Below, in pieces: positions 16,615 through 24,848 of a stretch of DNA of 64,000 nucleotides. The position numbers and the translations under genes were made by a program. Below the pieces are notes generated by a model. That model was not told the DNA's origin. It saw only the letters and a list, made by a program, of their open reading frames with translations, and did not search any database. The stretch spans positions 118,176-182,175 of the forward strand of contig DATJGF010000119.1 in assembly GCA_035495315.1 (NCBI GenBank). The letters are read 5' to 3'. Position 1 is the stretch's first letter. Every line of letters begins with the position of its first letter. The stretch comes from DATJGF01 sp035495315 (GTDB taxonomy: Bacteria > Verrucomicrobiota > Verrucomicrobiia > Limisphaerales > UBA8199).

Positions 16615-19317
16615 ATGATGCTGACGAAGTGGAGCATCCAGGCGTTGTGTTTGGTCAGTTTCTTCACGGGATTCGGAGCCATTACCGTTCTGGGGCAAGC
16701 AGCTGAGGCATCTCCAGTTCAGGTGCGATTCCGCATGCCGCAGGAGGTGCGATATTCCCTGAAACATGCTGCCTCGAAAAGCGGAGCTGGGCCGGCGGAG
16801 AAATGGATTCGCGCTGAGCCGCGTGATGGCTGGACTAATTGGGATTGGGTCATTTTGGGATCGCGTATCGTCGTGCAACTGGACGGGAAGACCGAATTGA
16901 AGCGTGTGACAGAGCGGCGTTCCGTCAATCAAGCTCGCGAGATTGGGAAGAATGTTTTTCTGTTGGAAGCGCCCGATGCACTGACGGCGGCGCGGGAAGC
17001 GGATCGGCTTTCCTCGTTGCCGGGAGTAGTGGCCAGTTATCCGGAGACGCGTCGTCGAGCGGATCTACATGGCGCTTACGCGTCGCTGCCGGCCGACGCG
17101 GCGTTTTTCCTTCAATGGCAATTGGAGCATCGACAGCCCGATGGCAGCAGCGCTGGGGTCGACTTGAACGTGCGAGCGGCCTGGCCGTATGCGACGGGCA
17201 AAGGGGTGACGGTTGCTGTTGGAGATACCGGTCTTGAGCTGACGCACCCTGAGTTCCTTACCAATAGCGCGGGCCAGCCGCATTACAGTTTTTTGACGGA
17301 CACGACGGACGGAGCCCCGGTAAATCGGCTCGGGGTAGGGGCACATGGGACGGAGGTGGCGGGGCTGATTGCGGCCGATCTAAACCATGCGCGGATGGCC
17401 GGGGTGGCACCGGAAGCCGGACTGGCCTCGTGGGTAGCAGTGGACGGGAATCAGGTTCTGGCGAGCGACGCGGAGCTGATGGCGATGTATCAGTATCAAT
17501 CGAACCAGGTGAGCGTCGAAAATTTCAGCTGGGGGCATCCCGGTTTGAGGCAGAACCCGATCAGTTTGCTGGAAGATATAGGAATTTCGAATGCGACGAC
17601 CTTTGGTCGTTCAGGGCGCGGCGTGGTAATGGTGCGTTCGGCGGGGAATGACCGGGTGAGCGGTGGGAATGCGGGAGACGATGGTTACCGGGGCGACCCG
17701 CGAGTCATCACCGTAGGCGCGGTGCGTATCGACGGGCGGGCGGCGAGCTATAGCGATCCCGGTGCCTGCCTGCTGGTCGGCGCGCCGAGCGGAGATCTTG
17801 ATACGAACCCGACCGGCCTGTTTACGACGGATCTGCTCGGGTTGGACGGGGTGAATATGATTGGCTTTTTTCCGCCTAATGAAGATTTGTCCGGGTATGT
17901 ATTTAGCGGTCTCGCATTCAGCGGGACGTCGGCGGCGGCCCCGCAGATAGCCGGTTTGGCGGCGCTGGTGCTGTCGGCGAATCCAAACCTGACTTATCGG
18001 GATGTGCAAAAGATAATCATCCTTTCGTCTCGCCATTTTGATTTTGCGGACCCCGATCTCTCAACCAATGGCGCCGGATTTCTGGTGAGTCACAACGTCG
18101 GTTTTGGAGTGCCCGATGCAGGAACGGCGGTTCGGCTCGCGCAAAACTGGACGAACCAACTTCCGTCCCTGACGGTAACCTATACCACGACCAATCCAGC
18201 GACGATTTCGAGTTCGGGCTTGCGTGTGTTGGTGACGGGTCCCGGAGTGTCAGCGAGCCTGGCGTCGATTCAAGGTTCGCCCAGTACGGGCCCGCAGCCC
18301 GATGTTCCAACGCCGGCCCTGCCGCTAGCCGACTTTGGATTTGGCACCACCACGAATGGCTTCACCGTCGCCGGCAAAGGAGTACTAATCCAACGCGGAA
18401 CCAACACCTTCGCGGCGAAACTTAGCCTCGCGGCCCGGGCCGGTGCGGCATTTGCTGTCGTTTATAATTTTGTGACGAACACCACCGGTTCCGGGGCCCC
18501 CGGCGGCGACCAATTGACGGCGATGGGGGCAACCGATTACGTGCCCATTCCGGCGGTGTTCATTGGCCACTCCAACGGAGTGGGCTTATTAAATTTATTT
18601 CAAACGAACGAAGCAGCGGTCGCACAGCTCCAGATGCCTTCTACCGATTATGTGTTTAGCATTACGAACACGCTGATCTGCGAGCAGGTCGGCGTGCGGC
18701 TGATGGCGGATTTCCCGTTGCGGGGCGATTTGCGGATTACGCTGGTTTCGCCGTCGGGAACACGAAGCGTCCTGCAACGGTATAACGCGGACAAAACGCC
18801 AGGGCCGACCGATTGGACGTACTATTCGACGCATCATTTCTTTGAAAGCAGCGCAGGTGATTGGAAGGTATCGGTGAGCAACCAGGGCGCTGAAGGTTTC
18901 ACTGGTACGGTGCACCTGATCAGCCTTCTCCTGGAAGGCGTGCCGATTGTGGATAGTGACCATGACGGGCTCGATGATCGATGGGAGTTGCGGCATTTTG
19001 GATCCTTGAACCAAGGCTCGAAGGATGATCCGGATGCGGACGGTTATTCGAACATGCGCGAACAGATGATGGGGACAGATCCAGCGACGAATAACAATCT
19101 GCCTTTTACGGTGGATTTATCGCGGTGGGATGCGGATGTTTGGCGGCTAAGCTGGCCGTCGAGCGCGAACTATACGTACCAAATTTGGAGTGGGGCAGAT
19201 CCGGCGTCGCTGGTTCTGCTGACAAATGTCCCGGGGCAATTCCCGGAAACGGAATGGTTTGTGCCCACCGCAAGCACGAATCATTATTTCAGGGTGGGAG
19301 CAACAGGAAATCTGTAG
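16615..19317 (+). CDS. Secreted subtilisin-family (S8) serine protease with P-domain
   Basis: From ATG 16615 the product is 900 residues with a signal peptide (MMLTKWSIQALCLVSFF onward). The catalytic triad is Asp204 (AVGDTG), His244 (GAHGTEVAG) and Ser439 (FSGTSAAAPQIAG). A PA-like insert with a Gly-rich loop lies near 590-680. A proprotein-convertase P-domain follows at about 690-780 (FPLRGDLRITLVSPSGT). Next comes a thrombospondin-3/EF-like calcium motif (DSDHDGLDDRWE, DPDADGYSN), then a C-terminal domain ending HYFRVGATGNL. It is probably an extracellular kexin-like protease. A TTG at 16549 would add 22 non-signal-like residues and is not favoured. Confidence 0.9.
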   Translation: MMLTKWSIQALCLVSFFTGFGAITVLGQAAEASPVQVRFRMPQEVRYSLKHAASKSGAGPAEKWIRAEPRDGWTNWDWVILGSRIVVQLDGKTELKRVTERRSVNQAREIGKNVFLLEAPDALTAAREADRLSSLPGVVASYPETRRRADLHGAYASLPADAAFFLQWQLEHRQPDGSSAGVDLNVRAAWPYATGKGVTVAVGDTGLELTHPEFLTNSAGQPHYSFLTDTTDGAPVNRLGVGAHGTEVAGLIAADLNHARMAGVAPEAGLASWVAVDGNQVLASDAELMAMYQYQSNQVSVENFSWGHPGLRQNPISLLEDIGISNATTFGRSGRGVVMVRSAGNDRVSGGNAGDDGYRGDPRVITVGAVRIDGRAASYSDPGACLLVGAPSGDLDTNPTGLFTTDLLGLDGVNMIGFFPPNEDLSGYVFSGLAFSGTSAAAPQIAGLAALVLSANPNLTYRDVQKIIILSSRHFDFADPDLSTNGAGFLVSHNVGFGVPDAGTAVRLAQNWTNQLPSLTVTYTTTNPATISSSGLRVLVTGPGVSASLASIQGSPSTGPQPDVPTPALPLADFGFGTTTNGFTVAGKGVLIQRGTNTFAAKLSLAARAGAAFAVVYNFVTNTTGSGAPGGDQLTAMGATDYVPIPAVFIGHSNGVGLLNLFQTNEAAVAQLQMPSTDYVFSITNTLICEQVGVRLMADFPLRGDLRITLVSPSGTRSVLQRYNADKTPGPTDWTYYSTHHFFESSAGDWKVSVSNQGAEGFTGTVHLISLLLEGVPIVDSDHDGLDDRWELRHFGSLNQGSKDDPDADGYSNMREQMMGTDPATNNNLPFTVDLSRWDADVWRLSWPSSANYTYQIWSGADPASLVLLTNVPGQFPETEWFVPTASTNHYFRVGATGNL

Positions 19318-19392
19318 GCAAATCGTGGAAGAACCTTAAACGCAGAAACGCGGAGATGAAGGCTTCAATCCAGCAGAAGCACGAAAGCCGGT

Positions 19393-20739
19393 TTATTTAC
19401 GTTCTCTTGGAGTTCGGGTTTCGGATTTCGGATTTCGGAATTCTCTTTGCCAGGGGGCAAGCTTCTCGCGCTTCCAAATGTCTGTGACGTCCTGACGCTC
19501 GCGAACCAGTGCGGCGCGGCTGCCGTTGACCAGGACCTCGGCTGGAATGGCGCGAGTATTGTAATTTGAAGCCATAACCGAGCCATAAGCCCCTGCGCTC
19601 ATCAGCGCGAGATACTCTCCCGGCCCAACTTTCGGCAAAGGCCGGTCGTGGCAGAAGAAATCGCCCGATTCGCAGATCGGGCCGACTACGTCCGAACGGA
19701 TCAGCGTGCCGTTCTTGCGCTGGAGCGGGACGATTTCATGGTAGGCGTCGTAAAACGCCGGGCGGATCAAGTCGTTCATCGCGGCATCGACAATCAGAAA
19801 GTGTTTTGTGCCGGTCTGCTTGATGTACTCGATCCGGGTTACGAGAATGCCGGCATTGCCGCTGATAAAGCGGCCGGGCTCCAACAGCACGCGCAAACCG
19901 AGCTCCTTCAACAACGGCAGCAACCGGTCGGCGTACTTCTGCGGGGTTAAAATGTTTTTTGCCTGGGCGGAATGCCACCAGTCGCCTGAGGCGCTAGCAA
20001 GCGCGGGTTCATAAATGATCCCCAAGCCACCACCGATGCTGAGGAACTCGAGTTGATATCGTTCTTTGAGGCGGCGCACCAGAGGCAGCACTTTGCGCAC
20101 AGCATGCTCAAAAGGGTCGACCTGCGTTATCTGTGAGCCGATGTGCATCTGCAGTCCACGCAAGCGCAGGTGCTTTCGACGAGCTGCGCGCGCGTAGACG
20201 GCTTCGATCTGTTCGAAAGCGATGCCAAATTTGTTTTCGTAAGTGCCAGTGGTGATTTTTTTGTGCGTCCCGGCTTTGACGTCGGGATTCACTCGCAGCG
20301 CAATCGGCGCGACGCGGTGGAGTCGACCGGCGATGCGGTCGATGCGCTCCAGTTCCGGCTCACTCTCGGCATTGAACGAATAAACACCCTGTTTCAGCGC
20401 GAATGCAATCTCAGCCTCCGTTTTGCCGACACCGGCAAAGACGCAACGACGCGGATCGCCACCCGCAGCAATGACCCGTTGCAGTTCACCGGCGCTGACA
20501 ATGTCGAATCCGCTGCCGAGTCGCGCGAGCGTTTGGAGGACAGCGAGGTTGGAGTTGGATTTGGCGGCGAAGCAGATCAAGTGAGGCACTTCGCTCATGG
20601 CGCGATCCAGCTTTTGAAAGTGGTCGGTCAGCGTGTGTTGGGAATAGACATAAAGCGGTGTGCCAAACTTGCGCACCAGGGTATCCAGGGCAACACCCTC
20701 GCAGAACAGCTTCGAGCCGACGTAACGAAAATCGTGCAT
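19393..20739 (-). CDS. lysA: Diaminopimelate decarboxylase
   Basis: This fold type III PLP enzyme makes lysine from meso-diaminopimelate. PLP Lys60 lies in CFAAKSNSN, the glycine loop in SIGGGLGI, and the substrate-binding CESGDFF motif near the C-terminus. Length is 448 residues. The normal enzyme ends around WKREKLAPWQ; the last 15 or so residues (EFRNPKSETRTPRERK) come from the 7-bp repeat at 19413-19440 plus neighbouring sequence, so the natural stop has been displaced. The gene upstream on the same strand (SHOCT protein) is 133 bp away, behind a repeat that may terminate it. Confidence 0.95.
   Translation of the reverse strand: MHDFRYVGSKLFCEGVALDTLVRKFGTPLYVYSQHTLTDHFQKLDRAMSEVPHLICFAAKSNSNLAVLQTLARLGSGFDIVSAGELQRVIAAGGDPRRCVFAGVGKTEAEIAFALKQGVYSFNAESEPELERIDRIAGRLHRVAPIALRVNPDVKAGTHKKITTGTYENKFGIAFEQIEAVYARAARRKHLRLRGLQMHIGSQITQVDPFEHAVRKVLPLVRRLKERYQLEFLSIGGGLGIIYEPALASASGDWWHSAQAKNILTPQKYADRLLPLLKELGLRVLLEPGRFISGNAGILVTRIEYIKQTGTKHFLIVDAAMNDLIRPAFYDAYHEIVPLQRKNGTLIRSDVVGPICESGDFFCHDRPLPKVGPGEYLALMSAGAYGSVMASNYNTRAIPAEVLVNGSRAALVRERQDVTDIWKREKLAPWQREFRNPKSETRTPRERK
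19413..19440. repeat. 7-bp-period tract encoding the LysA C-terminus (tract e)
   Basis: Four 7-bp units of TTCGGAT type (ATCCGAA on the coding strand) lie inside the last codons of lysA. They add a charged tail not expected in the family. Confidence 0.85.
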
Positions 20740-20748
20740 TCTTAATTA

Positions 20749-20872
20749 GTCCAAAGTCCAAAGTCTGAAGCTTGAGTTTAGCACAAGGGTATAGAGATCC
20801 AAGTCGAGTCGGTTTTCAGCGGTTGGCAAGGCCAACGACTCTGGACTTTGGATGCTCGACTTTGGACTTAGC
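20749..20872. repeat. Inverted pair of 7-bp-period tracts between SHOCT gene and lysA (tract b)
   Basis: 20749-20769 carries three GTCCAAA-type units. 20838-20872 carries five units of the complementary ACTTTGG type. They face each other across 68 bp and could fold together. The second arm touches the stop codon of the gene at 20873. The unit is the same as in the proS tract. Confidence 0.82.
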
Positions 20873-21889
20873 CTACGGTTCGGAGAGGATCTTGGCGCGC
20901 GCAGCGTGGTATTGCTCAGGGGAAATCAGGTCCGCCTTATATTGTTGCAGCAATTCCCGGAGGCGTTGTTCTTTGGAGGCATTGATGGGCAGGGGCGGGC
21001 TTGCCATCGGTGGAAAGTTGAGACCGGCCCGCGCTGTTCTTGGTGCCATCTCCGAGGCGGACGCGCTTTCGGCGGGCATCGATTGCATTCTTTGTCGCAT
21101 AGCCTCCCGAGCTTTAGCAATTGCAGCCGGATCAGCTTCGGGCGGTGCGTTAAGGTCAGGCGTTGCGGGTGGTTGGATGGTGGACGCAGCCGCTGCAGCC
21201 GGGGCGGGTGGCGGTGTCGCAGCGGTACTTTGGGTTGCAAAAGCCGACGCCGGTGTTGCTGGAACCGGTTGCGAGTGAAGTTCATTCATCTTCTGGCGCA
21301 GAGCTTCCCGCGCTCTAGCGATGCTTTCATCATCGCTAGCCTGGCGCAGATCGGGTGTTGCCGGGACGGGTGCTGGCGGCGGTGCGCTGGTGGCAGTGGG
21401 TGTGGGTGCGGCGCTTACCGCGGCGGCGGTTGCAGCCGCTGCAGGGGCTGCGGCGGGGGCCGGTACCGGTGGCGCGGCCACCGGACTGGGTTGCGATATC
21501 TTGGGTACAGGAGCCGATTGCGCTTCAGTCGCACCAGTCTGCAAGGAGTTCATTTTCTCGTGCAACGCCTCGCGGGCCCTCTGGATGGAGGCTTCGTCAG
21601 CAGTCGGTGTGGCGTTTATCTGCGAGGGGGGCACAGCAGGAGCGGCTGCGGCAGCAGGGGCTGGCTGCGGTGGTGCGGGTGGCTGCTTAGCTTTCTTGGA
21701 TTTTTTCGGTGGAGGCTGAGTAGTCTGAGTCGGCTGGGCCTGAGCAGGGCTGGCAGGCGGCTGCGCCGGCTGACTCTGCAATTTTTCAAGAGCCTCCCGC
21801 GCTTTACGTTGAACTTCGGTGTCTTCACCACGGACGGAAAGTGCGCAGACCGTTAGGCAAACGGCCAGCAAGCATTTTGAACTCTGCAT
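20873..21889 (-). CDS. Secreted Ala/Pro-rich protein with helical repeats and C-terminal SHOCT-like domain
   Basis: The 338-residue protein has a signal peptide (MQSSKCLLAVCLTVCALSVRG). Four copies of a charged helix follow, near residues 26, 100, 185 and 253 (consensus IxxAREAxxxKMxxL), separated by long Ala/Pro-rich linkers. The end at about 303-338 (RLRELLQQYKADLISPEQYHAARAKIL) resembles a SHOCT domain, a short helical hairpin often at protein C-termini. The arrangement of beads on a flexible string suggests a periplasmic or surface scaffold that spans distance or oligomerises. No enzyme motif is seen. It is presumably a single gene upstream of lysA. Confidence 0.78.
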   Translation of the reverse strand: MQSSKCLLAVCLTVCALSVRGEDTEVQRKAREALEKLQSQPAQPPASPAQAQPTQTTQPPPKKSKKAKQPPAPPQPAPAAAAAPAVPPSQINATPTADEASIQRAREALHEKMNSLQTGATEAQSAPVPKISQPSPVAAPPVPAPAAAPAAAATAAAVSAAPTPTATSAPPPAPVPATPDLRQASDDESIARAREALRQKMNELHSQPVPATPASAFATQSTAATPPPAPAAAAASTIQPPATPDLNAPPEADPAAIAKAREAMRQRMQSMPAESASASEMAPRTARAGLNFPPMASPPLPINASKEQRLRELLQQYKADLISPEQYHAARAKILSEP

Positions 21890-21964
21890 GCGGCCTTTTT
21901 AAGCCAAAAAACCACTTTACGCAATAACTAATGAGTCTAATGAGGCAGGAAAAGGGGAGATTGT

Positions 21965-22026
21965 GGCAGCGGGACGTTGCCGGGACTTGCAGCCGAGACG
22001 GCCGCGCTACAAGGTAGCCTCGGAAC
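21965..22026. repeat. Palindromic intergenic element
   Basis: A GGCAGC/GTTGCC hairpin (21965-21982) and a second imperfect pairing of CCGAG with CTCGG (about 21993-22023) lie downstream of the squalene/phytoene synthase gene and upstream of the SHOCT gene. They look like a degenerate intergenic palindrome; no T-run follows. Confidence 0.4.
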
Positions 22027-22063
22027 ATGCACGCGCAATGAGGGGGGCACCGTTTCGGGCAAT

Positions 22064-23167
22064 CTAGTTATCCTGGCGGGCAGTTGGTGACGAGAACAGG
22101 CCCCGCCAGGCTGCCGGCCATGGGTAGTACAGGACTGAACGCCAGATGATTTTTTTGACCTGGTCACGGCTGACTTTAATGCGGTGCCTAGGCTCGAGGA
22201 TATTTCCGGTGCGGAGCAGGGCTAAGGTATCGTTGCCGATGAGGAGTGGCCAGGCGCAGGCGAGGCGAACCCGGACGCAACGCCACGGAACCAATTGTGT
22301 ATAGGCCCAGCCAGTCTTCAAAAAATCCTGGGCACGTTGCAAATACCGGTTGTATATAGGGCGTAAGCGCGGTTCATTCGCCGGCTGCAATAGATCGGAG
22401 GGCACAAGGCTCGCACTTGCCAAGGGTTCGATCGGCAAATAGCACCGGCCGGAGCGCAAATCCGTCGGCAGGTCGCGCAGAATATTGACCAGTTGGAGTC
22501 CTTTGCCGAAGACGACTCCTTTCGTCGTCAGGTCGGTTTCGTCCAGATGCGGAGCTGGGAACAGATGAGCGCGACACATTTTGGTCCAGAACTCACCAAC
22601 ACAACCGGCAACGCGGTAGGTATAATCATCGAGCTCCGGATCCTTGTTTAAAGCAATGATGTTATCCGCGGACGCCGCCGCGAAACGACGCAAGTCCAGT
22701 TCTTGGCCGTTGGTGATAATTGAAAGCACGTCACGCAGGCGTGCCCGATCGGCAGGGGAGAAGCTCTCGAGCAGCAACACGCTTTGCTCGCAATTCTCTA
22801 ACAGGACTCGTTCCGCAGGAGTGCCCTGGTGCTGCGCCAGGTCCGTGAAATTTATCGGATGGCTATTGGCGCCCAGAATGCGTTTGCGAAACGCGGCGAG
22901 AGCTTCGAGCCGTTGTTCCAGCGGAATCAACCCGGTGTCGGCGATGGTGTCGGTCGTTCGGGCCAGCAGGTAAGCGAGGCTGATTTGCGGCCGGATTTTG
23001 GCCGGTAACACGCGCAAGGTTTTGTAAAACGAGCGCGAGACCTCTTGGAGGAGAGAGGTCAGGAGCGCGTCTGGTTTTAACGGGTTCTGGCCCACGCAGC
23101 CATTTTGCCGCGGGACGCCGACAGAAGCCAGCATCGTTGTGCGCGCTAGCCCAACAGCTTTTTCCAC
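22064..23167 (-). CDS. Squalene/phytoene synthase family protein
   Basis: The 367-residue trans-isoprenyl diphosphate synthase has the first Asp-rich motif DTIADT (preceded by SRSFYKTLRVLP) and the second region NILRDLPTDLRSGRCYLP. The family condenses two farnesyl or geranylgeranyl diphosphates head to head. Whether the product is squalene (hopanoids) or phytoene (carotenoids) cannot be decided by eye. No other hopanoid or carotenoid gene is adjacent, but an HpnN-like RND protein occurs at 54692. Its ATG at 23167 overlaps the argH stop by 22 bp; ATG 23134 is an alternative start. Confidence 0.87.
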   Translation of the reverse strand: MEKAVGLARTTMLASVGVPRQNGCVGQNPLKPDALLTSLLQEVSRSFYKTLRVLPAKIRPQISLAYLLARTTDTIADTGLIPLEQRLEALAAFRKRILGANSHPINFTDLAQHQGTPAERVLLENCEQSVLLLESFSPADRARLRDVLSIITNGQELDLRRFAAASADNIIALNKDPELDDYTYRVAGCVGEFWTKMCRAHLFPAPHLDETDLTTKGVVFGKGLQLVNILRDLPTDLRSGRCYLPIEPLASASLVPSDLLQPANEPRLRPIYNRYLQRAQDFLKTGWAYTQLVPWRCVRVRLACAWPLLIGNDTLALLRTGNILEPRHRIKVSRDQVKKIIWRSVLYYPWPAAWRGLFSSPTARQDN

Positions 23168-24546
23168 CGGGCGAGCTGTTTTCGGATTTCGTTGTTTCCC
23201 GGAGCGCCGATGAGATTTCGTCGGTGGAGCGCTTTCTTGACGTTGAACAATTGGAGGGCGTCGCCCTGGAATTTTTTGTCGACCGATTGAAGCTGCTCGA
23301 GCGTGAGTTCATTGAGCGGCACGCGGCTGCGTTCGGCGAGGGCAACGAGGGAGCCGACGCTGTGATGGGCGTGGCGGAAGGGGATGCCTTTTTGGACAAG
23401 ATAATCGGCGAGATCGGTTGCCAGGAGCGCTGGATCGCCGGCAGCGGCCTGGCAGACTTCGCGATTGACCGTAATGTTTTGCAGCATGGCAGCACAAATG
23501 CGCACGGTGCCGCGAATTGTATCGACGGTATCGAACAGGCGTTCTTTATCCTCCTGCAGGTCGCGGTTGTAGGTCATGGGCAAACCTTTCAGCAGGATCA
23601 TGAGGGCGACCAGATTCCCGACGAGGCGTCCACTTTTGCCGCGCGTCAATTCGGCGACGTCGGGATTCTTTTTTTGGGGCATCAGCGAAGAGCCGGTAGT
23701 GAAAGCGTCGGCGATGCGAATGAAATTGAATTCGCTGCTCGACCAGACAACCAGATCCTCGGCCAAGCGTGAAAGGTGAAGTCCGAGGAGCGCGGCGTGT
23801 GAGCAAAACTCAACGACAAAGTCGCGATCGCTGACGGCGTCCATCGAGTTTTGAGACAGTAGCGGGTGATCTTTAGCGTCGACAAATCCGAGCAGGGAAG
23901 CAGCGTAGGCGCGATCCAACGGGAGCGTGGTGCCGGCCAACGCGCCACTGCCGAGAGGGCAAACGTTGAGACGAGCCAACCCCTGGGCCAGCCGTTCGGC
24001 GTCGCGGGCAAGCATTTCGATGTATGCGAGGAGATGATGCGCCAGGTAAATGGGTTGGGCACGTTGCAAATGAGTGTAACCGGGGACGATGACTTCCCGT
24101 TCACGTTCGGCGAGTTGTTGCAGCGAGCGCTGGAGCGATCGAATTTCTCTCAGCAGGGCACGGGTTTCATCGCGCAGCCAAAGTCGCATGTCGAGAGCGA
24201 CCTGGTCGTTGCGGGAGCGCCCGGTATGCAGTTTGGCGCCGGCCGGCACGCGCTGGGTCAACGCGGCTTCAATATTCATGTGAACGTCTTCCAATTCCGG
24301 TTTCCAATGGAACTTGCCGGATTCGATTTCCCGCGCGATCTGATCCAGGCCGGCGAGGATGGCGCGCAATTCGGTGCGGCTCAGGAAGCCGGCACGACAC
24401 AACAGGGCGGCGTGAGCTTTTGAACCCAGAATATCGTGCCGCCAGAGGCGCCAGTCAAAAGAGACCGATTGCGTGAATTGCGTCACGTCCGCGGCTGGGC
24501 CGCCGCTAAAGCGCCCGCTGCGAGAAACTGGCGAACTCTTGTTCAT
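23146..24546 (-). CDS. argH: Argininosuccinate lyase
   Basis: The 466-residue enzyme splits argininosuccinate into arginine and fumarate, the last step of arginine synthesis. The superfamily signature GSSLMPQKKNPD is present, along with HTGRSRNDQVALD near the N-terminus. Length is normal and ATG 24546 gives the usual start. It forms an overlapping pair with the squalene/phytoene synthase gene, an unusual combination with no obvious metabolic link. The 302-bp gap upstream contains a nonamer repeat. Confidence 0.97.
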   Translation of the reverse strand: MNKSSPVSRSGRFSGGPAADVTQFTQSVSFDWRLWRHDILGSKAHAALLCRAGFLSRTELRAILAGLDQIAREIESGKFHWKPELEDVHMNIEAALTQRVPAGAKLHTGRSRNDQVALDMRLWLRDETRALLREIRSLQRSLQQLAEREREVIVPGYTHLQRAQPIYLAHHLLAYIEMLARDAERLAQGLARLNVCPLGSGALAGTTLPLDRAYAASLLGFVDAKDHPLLSQNSMDAVSDRDFVVEFCSHAALLGLHLSRLAEDLVVWSSSEFNFIRIADAFTTGSSLMPQKKNPDVAELTRGKSGRLVGNLVALMILLKGLPMTYNRDLQEDKERLFDTVDTIRGTVRICAAMLQNITVNREVCQAAAGDPALLATDLADYLVQKGIPFRHAHHSVGSLVALAERSRVPLNELTLEQLQSVDKKFQGDALQLFNVKKALHRRNLIGAPGNNEIRKQLARWKKLLG

Positions 24547-24848
24547 AGCTTCAGGAATTGTGGAATTTGGGGGGAAATCCGTGGAAAGTCACTGCGAAAG
24601 ATGGCGTGCAAAAACCTTTAACTGAAGGAAACTAAGACAACGAAGATGAGAACAGAGTGAAACCTGGACCAAAACGACTTGAACTCCGAGAAGGCCTGTA
24701 GACAGATTGTATACATGAAAACGGTTACTTACCCGTTGCGGCTGCTAAAGAACCCACATTGTCTCCGGCAATTATGGAGCAGGTTTCGCGTGGCTTAACC
24801 GGATGCTGGGTTTGAAGCGCTAACACAGATTGAGCGGTCTCTCTTAAT
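24547..24848. other. Gap between argH and Hsp70 genes
   Basis: This 302-bp divergent gap contains the nonamer repeat at 24617-24656. A TTGTATACAT stretch near 24707-24716 could be part of a promoter for the Hsp70 gene, but no well-spaced -35 box is visible. No gene is supported. Confidence 0.4.
24617..24656 (+). repeat. 9-bp-period repeat, copy 1
   Basis: About four degenerate 9-bp units of consensus AAGRNAACG. A copy in reverse orientation lies at 27841-27880, so the two bracket the Hsp70 and GrpB-family genes. Confidence 0.6.

Noticed and set aside
20143..20745. 200-codon plus-strand frame
   Set aside because: Antisense to lysA.
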